A DNA stretch of 64,000 nt from Loripinus fragilis (Eukaryota > Mollusca > Bivalvia > Lucinida > Lucinidae): positions 34,785,620 through 34,849,619 of the forward strand of contig OZ026520.1 in the NCBI GenBank assembly GCA_964019695.1. The letters run 5' to 3'. Shown here piece by piece: positions 43,045 to 52,223 of the stretch (position 1 is its first letter; every line of letters starts with the position of its first letter). The position numbers and the translations under genes were made by a program. The notes beneath the pieces are model-generated. The model was not told where the DNA came from, searched no databases, and saw nothing but the letters and a program-made list of their open reading frames with translations.

Positions 43045-45680
43045 CACATGTAGGCCCTAGTAAACAGTCAACTGAGATTTGGTCTGAGATTTCCATGCCA
43101 AATTCCAAGCCATTTCTAATCTGTACAGCATACCGACCTCCAAACGCTACATCCGATTGGATTGATAAGTTGGAAGCAGAATTGTCAGTAGCACAATCTT
43201 CTGGTCTTGAACTTATCCTAATGGGTGATATTAATATTGATTACAGGTCATGCTCAAATACCAAGTGGCTCCAGCTGATCCAATTGTTTGATCTTACCCA
43301 GCTAGTCACGGATTTCACTCGCATAACTCCATTGACAGCCACAATTATTGATCACATCTATACCTCAAATCCTGAAAATATTATCGATTGTTTTGTTCCA
43401 TCATATGCTATAAGTGACCATTTTCCTGTATGCTTCTCAAGAAAGGTTAATAGTAAAGTTGCTAAAACTAATCACATTTCAACCACTTACAGATGTTTTA
43501 AACATTTTAATGAATCTTCATTTTTAGATGATCTGGGTTCTGGTTTAGAGTCGTTTGAAGCATCTCAAAGTCACGTAGATGACGACTTTACAAAGTGGTT
43601 TTCAGTTATTCAGAATCATTTAGATAGGCACGCCCCACTGAAAACAAGACGGGTAAAATCAAAGCGTATGCCAGAATGGTTTACACCGGATATACGGGAC
43701 GCGCGAAAACTGCGAGATCATTATAAACGGTCAAAAAACTGGTCAAAATTTAAAGAATACCGCAATAAAACGAGAAATCTCATTCGTGCTGCTAAAAAAG
43801 CGCATTTTTCGGAATCAATAGCATCTCAAAAAGACACGAGAAAGATATGGAAACATTTTCGATCACTAAACAATAAGGCTAATTCAGCACAAAACACTTT
43901 ACCTGATGAAATTTTGATAAACGATCAAACATATACAGACTCAAAAGATATAGCATTCAAATTAAACGAATTTTTTGCCTCAGTGTGCGACCAGTTCAGT
44001 TTTGGAAACGACCCTGCGGATCATCCAGATCTAAATAAACTAAAAACATATATTGAATCTAAGGTCCCATCACATGTTAATTTTACCGTGCCTTATATCA
44101 CGCCTGAGGAGGTGAATGCATTTTTACATGCACTTGACCCCACTAAAGCCACCGGTGTCGATGGGCTAGGCCCAAGGATACTTAAAATGGCGGCAAACAT
44201 TCTGTCACCGTCGATTGCCTCACTCATCAACAAAAGTATTCAAACGGCCTCTTTCCCGTCTCATCTTAAGACAGCAAAAATATTTCCCATACATAAGGGT
44301 GGATCGAAATCTGACCCAACAAATTATAGACCCATTTCTATTTTGCCAACAATATCGAAGATCTTCGAAAAACATATAAACAAACATCTAATGGGTTTTT
44401 TAAATAAATATGATTTAATACACAAAAACCAGTCTGGATTCAGACCTAAACACAGCTGTCAAACAGCATTAATCAAATTAATCGACCAATGGATGAGCTG
44501 TATAGACAAAGGGGATATCGTTGGCACACTCTTCCTAGATTTTAGGAAGGCTTTCGACCTAATCGACCATTCTATCCTTATAAAGAAACTTTCAATTTAT
44601 AAATTCCGAGATTCTACTCTCAAGTTATTTGCTTCATACGTCATGGACCGTCATCAAGTAATGGAAAGTAACACTGGTACGTCTAGACCAGCACACATTA
44701 AATCGGGCGTCCCTCAAGGATCTATCCTAGGGCCTACATTAGTTTTAATGTTTCTAAATGATTTGCATCTATATATGAAACACTGCGACAGTGACTACTA
44801 CGCAGATGATGCGACGGTCCATACACATGGAAGTGCACCAAATGTGATAGAGTCCAAGCTACAGCAAGATGGCAATAATACAAAGCTTTGGTGTAAACAA
44901 AATAAAATGGAAATAAATTATGATAAAACTACATGTATGATCGTCGGAACACAACAAAGAACAAAAAACATTCTACCTTTAAACATTTGCATTGATGGTA
45001 ACAAAATTAATGATGTCAAAAAACAGAAATTACTTGGTATCTACATTGACGAAAATCTTCGTTGGACAGAACATATTGACCACCTTTGCGCCAATATCTC
45101 TTCCAAAATTTCACTATTGAGGCAACTTTCCACATATATCCCAACTGAAGCTCAAAAAATGTTCTATCAAGGGTATATTCTACCGTTGATTGACTATGGA
45201 TCATGTACATGGGGTACCACGTCAAAAAGTAACATAGAAAGACTATCAAGACTTCAAAAACGAGCAGCACGAATCATTTTAAACGTACCTTACGATACAG
45301 CCTCTTCTGATATGTTCAACGCTTTAGGATGGCCAACCATAGAAAAACGACATAGCTATAATAAGGCCGTGCTTACATATAAGGCGCTTAATAATCTCAC
45401 GCCTTTATATATATCTGAACTGCTAATTCCTTTGTCAGAAACGCATAACCGAAGGCTAAGGTCAACTTTAAACGGCTCTTTAGCGGTACCCAGATCGAAA
45501 ACAGCAATATTTGATGGCTCTTTCAGGTGTACTGCACCACGATTGTGGAATCAGCTACCTGAGGCTACCAAAAAGGCATCTTCTTTAAAGGCAGGAGTGG
45601 GGTATATAAGGAAAAATAAGCCTCAATTCTGGCACTTTCTGTTTTGCACTCAAGCTATGAAGATCTCCAGGAGCTCTTGA
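43038..45680 (+). CDS. LINE ORF2: partial endonuclease + reverse transcriptase
   Basis: The 880-residue frame has no internal stops. Residues ~10-135 are the C-terminal half of an apurinic-type endonuclease, with AYRPPN, GDINIDY and SDHFPV as active-site signatures. The reverse transcriptase spans about 370-680: TGVDGLGP, LFLDFRKAFD (near 500), SGVPQGSILGP (near 555) and YYADDAT (near 587), the Mg-binding box. LLGIYIDENLRW follows near 664. The conserved C-terminal LWNQLP is at about 836. The last ~31 residues, after ASSL, are translated from the inserted transposon and do not belong to the protein. The start is the first ATG after the truncation, not the native one. Such proteins nick target DNA and copy their own RNA there. 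This copy lacks half its endonuclease, so it is probably inactive, but its clean frame shows recent insertion. Confidence 0.88.
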   Translation: MSTHVGPSKQSTEIWSEISMPNSKPFLICTAYRPPNATSDWIDKLEAELSVAQSSGLELILMGDINIDYRSCSNTKWLQLIQLFDLTQLVTDFTRITPLTATIIDHIYTSNPENIIDCFVPSYAISDHFPVCFSRKVNSKVAKTNHISTTYRCFKHFNESSFLDDLGSGLESFEASQSHVDDDFTKWFSVIQNHLDRHAPLKTRRVKSKRMPEWFTPDIRDARKLRDHYKRSKNWSKFKEYRNKTRNLIRAAKKAHFSESIASQKDTRKIWKHFRSLNNKANSAQNTLPDEILINDQTYTDSKDIAFKLNEFFASVCDQFSFGNDPADHPDLNKLKTYIESKVPSHVNFTVPYITPEEVNAFLHALDPTKATGVDGLGPRILKMAANILSPSIASLINKSIQTASFPSHLKTAKIFPIHKGGSKSDPTNYRPISILPTISKIFEKHINKHLMGFLNKYDLIHKNQSGFRPKHSCQTALIKLIDQWMSCIDKGDIVGTLFLDFRKAFDLIDHSILIKKLSIYKFRDSTLKLFASYVMDRHQVMESNTGTSRPAHIKSGVPQGSILGPTLVLMFLNDLHLYMKHCDSDYYADDATVHTHGSAPNVIESKLQQDGNNTKLWCKQNKMEINYDKTTCMIVGTQQRTKNILPLNICIDGNKINDVKKQKLLGIYIDENLRWTEHIDHLCANISSKISLLRQLSTYIPTEAQKMFYQGYILPLIDYGSCTWGTTSKSNIERLSRLQKRAARIILNVPYDTASSDMFNALGWPTIEKRHSYNKAVLTYKALNNLTPLYISELLIPLSETHNRRLRSTLNGSLAVPRSKTAIFDGSFRCTAPRLWNQLPEATKKASSLKAGVGYIRKNKPQFWHFLFCTQAMKISRSS

Positions 45681-46847
45681 GGCTTATCTCTAATTTGATT
45701 GGCTAATCCAATAAACTTTGAAAATGATTGACACCTGTTATCAGCTTTAGTGGCCATGTGTTTTGTCATATGGGGTATTCTGCAACATCTATCAATTATT
45801 AGGAATTTAGTCACCTTAGCAATAAAATTTGAATTTTTGAAAGAATTTTATTTTGGGTATTTTTCTTTATATTGAAATTTTAGAAAAAAAGATCAATATT
45901 TGCTGCTAAATTTTTTATAATAAATCATTTAGTAGAAAACTTAATAGAAATAATAAATTATTTTTTCGTCTATATTTTTTTTTACTATAGGATTTATAGC
46001 ATTCTTGTTTTCAAATCACTAAAAAGGTTGTTTATTGTGACAAAATGGACAAATTCTAAAAAAAAATCTAATTTATTAAGTCTCACTTATTTTTTTACTT
46101 GTTATACTAATCCAAACTAAGATAATCACATACATGTAATGATACTTTATATTTTATTGACATTGAAAATAAATGAGGCCAGTCATGTTTGTTATGTGTC
46201 CACTCGGTCATACTTACTCTGTAATTACTCAAGATAATTGGCATTTAGCTTACTGTGACCCTACACGGTCCAAAGATCACAAAACGGTTGACCGTGAATG
46301 TTTGTTTATACAGCAATAAGCATCAATTGCATGGATGCACAGTCACCTTTTGAATTCTAATTTTAGATTAATATTTGTTTGGGATAAAGTTTTCATTTAG
46401 AAAACGGCGAAGATCCAGATCAGCTATGCGGATCAGAACTCAAACTGCATCTTAGGTAATATTAATAATGATCAAATTTGGGAGTGATCAAGTGCAAAAA
46501 TATTCAACATGATAGGTTTGAAAAAAAAATTGTATGATTATAAAAATAATCAAATATTATATTGATGACAATCAAATTCATTGAAGAAAGCTGCATTCGA
46601 CATTCATTCAATTTTTATCAGCTTGATTGTTCTTATTTTTATTTTTTTCAAAAAAGAAAAATACCATTAATTATTTCAAAAATATTGTCATTTTTGAGAC
46701 AAGAAAACAGAACAGTAGTAGCCTGAGGCTTATCTGTTATCTGCTAGACCAGATTAGGACAGTGGCCTGGTCAGTAGCTAAGCTCCGCCCACTGACCATC
46801 TCATACAGGTAATAATCTCTCTGCCGGGGGGTACAGAATCCCTGCCT
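45589..46847. mobile_element. piggyBac-like MITE inserted at TTAA in the LINE
   Basis: TTAA stands at 45585-45588 and 46848-46851. The element starts AGGCAGG and ends CCTGCCT. Subterminal copies of a second motif lie near the ends: aataagcctcaa (45615), its inverse ttgaggcttat (45677) and tgaggcttatct (46724). Joining the LINE flanks through a single TTAA restores the reading frame through to its own stop codon. The 1,259-bp interior is very A+T-rich and without a transposase. Confidence 0.88.
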
Positions 46848-46855
46848 TTAAGTTG

Positions 46856-46963
46856 TTTTAAGACGCAAGTCAAACAATTTATGTTTAATCAATGATCTTA
46901 ACTTTTACGTTTTAAGACGCAAGTCAAACAGTTTATGTTTAATGATTGATTTTAACTTTTATC
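46856..46963 (+). repeat. 54-bp tandem duplication at the LINE stop
   Basis: ttttaagacgcaagtcaaac occurs at 46856 and 46910, followed both times by a form of atttatgtttaat and 'ttaactttta'. The first copy holds the native stop codon; the second is in the 3' UTR. The unit is a multiple of three. Confidence 0.9.
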
Positions 46964-47216
46964 ATGGAGTTTTAAATCATTTTCATTAATTTTAATGATC
47001 ATTTATCAGCTTTTACGTCTATGTGTACATTGTATTAACATGACCAAATGCTGCCAAATGTTTTATACGCTCGTTTATACTTGACATATTCTATGTTTTA
47101 TCATATGTTTAACTTGTGTATATATGTAAATATGTTTTAGAGGGACGCATGGTAGACTAGCGTTGATCGCTAAATGTGCTGTCCTCTTTAAATAAAGATA
47201 AATAAATAATAAATAA

Positions 47217-47595
47217 CTGTACACGGAGATGATCCGCGAGTCGATTATCTCCCTTATATGAGGATAACCATGGTGTAACTAATCTATACCACGTACATCA
47301 GTGAAGACTGTGTATTATGAACTATTTCGTGCTAAAATTAGTATGGTTTGAGCTTTTTAAAAGCCTTTTCCCATGTCGCTAAATCCAATCGTCTGTCTGG
47401 ATATAAATGAGGAAGAAAAAAAGACAGAAGATTTCTAATTTAAATGACATACATATCCTTTTAAGTTGAAAGAACGAGAAACATACGCCAAAGGATATAG
47501 GGCACCTTATACGAAAATGAACTTTTCAGCACCGTTTTGGACTTTTCAGCACCGTTTTGGATAATCTCCAAGTAGCTGCCTAGGCAAGGTTCCTT
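47217..47595. repeat. Diverged relative of the 63600-63700 text
   Basis: 'ggtgtaactaatctatacca', 'tacatcagtgaagac' and 'atttcgtgctaaaatta' are matched at about 63618-63690. The same small MITE family as 48521 may be present in decayed form (cgattatctcccttatatga). The remainder is unassigned. Confidence 0.45.
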
Positions 47596-47599
47596 CCCT

Positions 47600-47790
47600 G
47601 TATGACAATGAGACCCTGACCAGTCATGTATGGATGCACCTTCCCAGTAAGCATGTAAAAGCGGGCCACGATCGGCCCACCAACGAAACGCCATTCAAAT
47701 GGCGTTTCGCCGGTGAACCGATAGAGGCCCGAGATTGTATGCTGGCTGGATTGTTGCTGATGTAAAATCTTATCATATTCCATGGTCAGT
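47600..47790 (-). repeat. Repeat with 17-bp hairpin (MAFRWWAD box)
   Basis: accaacgaaacgccatt and aaatggcgtttcgccggt form a hairpin (47679-47714). On the minus strand one arm reads as MAFRWWADRGP. The same box, MAFRWWADNG, occurs on plus at 50975-51005 beside another hairpin. Such strings recur in low-quality protein predictions of marine invertebrates, as far as I recall, and mark a widespread transposon end. Confidence 0.5.
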
Positions 47791-48037
47791 ACATTGGCAT
47801 GTTAGGAATCGAATATTAATCACATGCCAGACTGTGAGTCTGTGACTAGAAATAGAATGAGTGTGGGTGTGTCTGATTATGTGACCGCTGGAGATCGCAT
47901 AAAAATACATTCAAATCACACTTCGAACCTGTCTCAAAGAACCAAATGAGATACATGCTAACCTATAAAGTTTGAAGCAAAAGTCAAAGAGAAGTTAGTT
48001 GAATTATTGAAAATATGCATATTATCTATAAAATAAT

Positions 48038-48276
48038 TGAGCCAGTACATGAGATTTCCAACAATGTGGTATGTGCGACCAACAAAGCCTCAGATCAGCC
48101 TGCGCATACGCGCAGTCTGATCAGAGCCTTTGCTAGTCACTTGAGTATTCTATGATTGTTAAGCTACTGAATGGACAACATTTGGAGTTCCTAAGCTTAA
48201 AAGGATGCTGCACAGGCTCGTCTGAGTCTACACTTGTCAAAATGCCACATTGTTGGAAATCACATGCCACGGCTCA
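48038..48276. mobile_element. MITE of ~235 bp, copy 2 of 3
   Basis: Ends TGAGCCAGTACATGAG and catgccacggctca; AATT stands outside GAGCC and CTC on both sides. An inner inverted pair includes cgcatacgcgcagtctgatc. This is the best-preserved copy of the family at 5048. Confidence 0.85.
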
Positions 48277-48520
48277 ATTATTATCATACTAACTACAAAC
48301 GGAAGCGTTTAAAAGAAATATTTAAATGGTGCAAAGATTGTTCAATTTAATGTAAAGATGGCTAAGACCCCAGGCTGGGTAGAAGAGGAAGTAATGGCCA
48401 TGTGTTCGGGAGGCTCTTGTTCGCTTAGGTCAATCTTAGCTTTATTCATGCCACCCTTACCAACTTAAACACGCGATATCTCATGATGTGCAAGGTCTGC
48501 ATTGATATAGGCGTTATAAA

Positions 48521-48595
48521 ATAGTTATACCATGTTTGTCCGCCTGTACGTAAGATAATCTCCACGTATAGGCGGACAAGTCATGGTATAACTAT
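48521..48595. mobile_element. Tiny fold-back MITE, 75 bp
   Basis: ATAGTTATACCATG is mirrored exactly by CATGGTATAACTAT, and inside ttgtccgcctgtacg faces cgtataggcggacaa. A longer copy is at 63526-63630. Confidence 0.8.
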
Positions 48596-48599
48596 TACT

Positions 48600-49007
48600 T
48601 ATTACATACTTTACAGAAGTTAAAAATTATACACGCAAGAACGACGTATAAGCCAGTGCACGAGCTTTCGGTACTGCAGAAACGGCTCATGCGAGTCCGC
48701 ACACACACACAGAGACACACGAACGGACAGATGGCCGAAACTCGCACCATAAAGACCTTATTTCTGAAAAGCATTGGAAATGCCACGTTGTCAAATCGTC
48801 TATAAAGTCAAAATTTGTACCTCACTGAGAATTTCCTTGTAAAAATGTTTCCGATTTCCTGTTTTTCTCTCCATACTAGTCACAAGTACTTCAGTCACGG
48901 TGTGACCGTCTGTCAACTGTCGCGTAAGCATTATTGGCTTTGAAGCTGCGATATTATTGATGCACAACAGTTACTTTTGAGCATCGCTGTAGTTCGAAAA
49001 GAGATAA
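48600..49007. other. No gene recognised
   Basis: Short minus-strand frame and a cacaca run only; nothing supported. Confidence 0.5.
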
Positions 49008-49237
49008 TGAGCCACGGCATGAGATTTCTAACATGTGCGACTAGCAAAGCCTCAGATCAGCCTGCGCATACGCGCAGTCTGAACAGAGCCTTTGCTAGTC
49101 ACTTGAATATTCTATTTGTGTTAAGCTACTGACTGAACATCATTTGGAGTTTCTAAGCTTAAACGGAGGCTGCACAGGCTCGCCTGAGCCTACACTTGTC
49201 AAAATGCACTGAGTTGGAAATCACATGTCGCTGCTCA
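49008..49237. mobile_element. MITE of ~235 bp, copy 3 of 3
   Basis: Same family as 5048 and 48038, lying 0.7 kb from copy 2 in the same orientation. Shares gatcagcctgcgcatacgcg and ttgctagtcacttga with copy 2. Slightly shorter at the left end. Confidence 0.85.
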
Positions 49238-49319
49238 CATTATAATTGAATCGGTATCCCGCATAAGTTACAAGTTAGCGATTGGCATGTGCGTACAGCG
49301 AAGGATCAAATCACATGCG

Positions 49320-49585
49320 CGGAATCCAGAGGGGGGAGGGGTCCGGACCCTACCCTGGAAAATCACGAGTGGCACTAGGTTTTCTTAGAAATATAGGTAC
49401 GGATCCCTCTCGAGAAGTAAATGGGCCGCCTCCAACTGCTTCTTGAGGGGATTACGTACGACCCTCTATTAAATAGGGTGATGAGCAAAAAAAAAACAAA
49501 AAAAACAACAACAACAAAAAAACAACAGAAAACCAGTAATCCCCCCCACCCCTCGATGGATTGTTCTGGATCCGCGCATTAATCA
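49320..49585. mobile_element. hAT-like MITE, GCGGATCCAG family
   Basis: ATGCGCGGAATCCAGAGGGG at the left and ctggatccgcgcat at the right, with ggtccggacc just inside the left. A (CAA)n / poly-A tract (49489-49532) lies within. No target duplication was recognised. Confidence 0.65.
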
Positions 49586-49739
49586 TGCTGTCCAGAGTCT
49601 TTAGACCTTAGGCTATATCCATAGCGCGCCAACTGAATACTCTGATCAGATTACGCGGATGCACACATACCAACTTATACCTATTGCCGGACACCAGCTC
49701 ATATGGCGCTTATATTCATTGGGGGGTCACAACATGTTG

Positions 49740-49865
49740 AGACCGGTGGTTCAGTAATAAAGCATCGGACAATATCGAGGTTGGGGTCGTGTGTTCAATC
49801 GTCACCTAGGGAAATGGCTTGGTTCTTGAGAAAGACATTTTAGCCACATTTCTTTATATATACAG
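49740..49865 (+). mobile_element. tRNA-derived SINE, decayed
   Basis: 'ggttcagtaataaagcatc', 'gggtcgtgtgttcaatcgtc' and 'tggttcttgagaaagacatt' follow the A box, B box and body of the 41010 family at the right spacing. Confidence 0.6.
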
Positions 49866-50860
49866 ATTGCGTAGCAACATAATTTATTATACCCTATCCG
49901 AACGACAAAGGCTCAGCAGTGATCAATGCCATTATTGTTAGCTGGATATAGTCAAGGTTCCAAGATTATAGTAACATCTCACGCTGGTGATTGCTGTACG
50001 AGTACATAAGAATCAAATGGCAACCCCTTTACGGGTAAATACCTACCAATAACTCCAACTTTGGAACAAAACAGCTCATTTGTAAAGGGTAATTTTTGAC
50101 GATATTTCAAATTGTAAAGCCCGCTGAAGGAAAATAGTTTGTAAAGATGGTGTAAATGATAAAGTATTAAGAATGGTAAGGCTGGCATTTTAACACCTAC
50201 ACTGTAGCCAATAATTTGCACACCGCTTATGGTGGTATCTAGCGACAGTGGAGACTTATGAAAAAAAAAAAATCAGGACTGGACTTTGTCGGAAAGATAG
50301 CCAAGACAGTCAGAGGTAAGTGCTTCATTAAGATTTGAATTTTAAGCGAATGAATGGTAAGAACTGTGGCAGAGAGCAGATAACAATTTTGGGCCGAAAT
50401 CATCTACCGTCATAGAATAAACAAAATATAAAGTGTGCCAACTGAGTTTATTTGAGCATTTAGGTAGCGACCATTTTATTTCATCAAAAACTGGTGAGGC
50501 TGAAAGCAAATGAACAACGCTTATTTAGACATTATGAGAAAGGCGGCGGTGTTCTATTGGATAAACCGCTTCGCATGTTCGATCCTCCGCTCGAGACTTT
50601 AGGATGTGACACTCCCCACCCTATGGCATCAGTTCTTGTAGGACGCTCAACACGACCACGACACCATCGCCATAGCTCTCATGCAAAAGAGTGTTCATTT
50701 GCCATGTTGAAACGTGACTTTGGTGTAAATTGGTTTAATAACACCAAACACCCAGAAGCGCGTCATTCGTCGCGAGAAATGGCATTCATTGACGCTAGAA
50801 ATTATTTTTGTTATTTTTCTATCTTCAAGTTAATAACACGATTTCAAGCTCCTCGCTAAC
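49866..50860. other. Unassigned, with an unknown 121-codon frame
   Basis: A plus-strand frame at 50494-50859 has no domain I recognise. Its composition (His/Arg-rich, RPRHHRHSSH) is not typical of a conserved protein. It could be part of an exon or chance. Confidence 0.3.
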
Positions 50861-50863
50861 GCG

Positions 50864-51135
50864 GATCCAGAAGGCTTTGACAGAGGGGGTCCAACTCTTG
50901 CAACTTTTTTTAGTTGATGAGGGGAGAGAGGATCCAAATACCACTAAAAATGCCCTCACCGGCACGCCAGCGAAATGGCGTTTCGCTGGTGGGCAGATAA
51001 TGGCACAACGTTGAATGCTGGCTTGGTACCTTTGTAATTTTCCAGGGGTTCTGGACCGGTATTCCCTGCAGCTTTGTCATTTTCCGGGATGGGGATCCGG
51101 ACCCCCTGTCCTCAACTCTGGATCCGCGCATGTAA
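50864..51135. mobile_element. hAT-like MITE, GCGGATCCAG family, older copy
   Basis: Ends gcggatccagaaggc and ctctggatccgcgcat. The interior has a hairpin (ccagcgaaa at 50967 with tttcgctgg at 50981) and the MAFRWWAD box. Flanks show no duplication. Confidence 0.55.
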
Positions 51136-51690
51136 TGGTGGGCCTGCACGGCACAACCTTCATTATAGTGTTTCAGTAACGGACAGAGAAGGTCCTGATC
51201 AACCCTGCTGAATATTTTTTTTATTTTTTTTTATTTTTCTCCCTGAAATATCGGCGTAAAATGAAAAATCATTAATAGCCAATAATTAATGTATATAGCT
51301 CGCGAAAAAAATTATGAAAAAGTTCACGCGGAAACACAAAAAATACCAATATATTTATAGAAACATATGGCATGTATTTGCAATAAAGCGCAATAAATGG
51401 GTAATTTATATATGTATTTACTTTTGTTCTTGAAAACCTCACAGGTATTTCAGCTACGTTATTGTTATCTTCCCTATATGTTGACCAAGCCATTCACAGT
51501 TTCAGCAGCCGCGAAAACTGAGACAACAGCATAAATGGAGACGTTATCACCATCCACTTCTTTCCGTGGGAATTATCGTGCAATATCTGTTATGAGTGGA
51601 AACAAGATAATACCAAGAAGTCATGTACACCATCAATTCTTTGTGAAAAACCTGTTCTGCGAAAATTTTAAATAATAATAAAAATTATTA
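51136..51690. other. No gene recognised
   Basis: A+T-rich, with a T-rich tract near 51210-51235. Nothing supported. Confidence 0.5.
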
Positions 51691-51700
51691 AAACTTCATC

Positions 51701-51910
51701 GGGAGCGCAGTGGCTCAGTGGTAGACTGCTTGACTCGAGACCGAAGGGCCGCGGGTTCAAGCATTACCGGCGTCACTGCGTTGTGGTCCTTGAGCAAGAC
51801 ACATTTATACTGCAAGCTTAGTACTGGTTCAATCCAAGAAGACACGTCCCTGTTTAACTGAAAGATTGTTGATGGGACGTAAGGAATCAAATCAAACAAA
51901 CAAACAAAAA
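51701..51910 (+). mobile_element. tRNA-derived SINE, near-intact
   Basis: Same family as 41010-41213, with gggagcgcagtggctcagtg, a B box and a caaa-rich tail. Flanking words aaaacttcat and aaaactccat are probably a target duplication with one change, so it is somewhat older than the 41010 copy. Confidence 0.88.
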
Positions 51911-52223
51911 CTCCATTGTCATGTTTAAACCTCTGAATATACTGGAGAAATTACACACCTCAACTATTTTATTCTTCAAAGCCTACCTAATGCCTAAATA
52001 GTTGCTCAATTTGGAGATCATTGATGAGCAAGAATGATCATTGATTCGTACCCTACGAGAGAAGTCTGTGAATTTGACAAAAGGGTAAAATGTTAAAGTG
52101 TTTAAAACGGATTAATACATAGGGGTCAATATTCCAAATTATGATTTGGGTAGTTTCCCTCTAAAACGTGGATTCATGAGAACCGAAACTCCATTTATTA
52201 GACGGATGGCTGAGAATGGGTTT
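51911..52223. other. Unassigned left flank of the large inverted repeat
   Basis: No clear relation to the inverted repeat. The true element edge could lie in this stretch. Confidence 0.4.

Larger units (their letters stand above)
43050..47216 (+). mobile_element. Non-LTR retrotransposon (CR1/Jockey group), split by an insertion
   Basis: ORF2 from mid-endonuclease to the stop, then a 3' UTR ending at aataaagataaataaataat. The stretch 45589-46847 is a foreign DNA transposon; the LINE resumes at 46848 with the missing codons and its stop (caatga, about 46890). A 54-bp tandem duplication (46856 and 46910) copies the last codons into the 3' UTR. The 5' half of the endonuclease and any ORF1 are missing, as expected of a 5'-truncated copy. 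Confidence 0.85.

Noticed and set aside
45585..45680. The last ~31 residues of the LINE frame as a native C-terminus
   Set aside because: They are encoded by the inserted TTAA element. The native codons and stop are found after 46848.
50494..50859. 121-codon plus-strand frame as a gene
   Set aside because: No recognisable domain, biased composition and no splice or promoter context. Kept only as an unassigned stretch.
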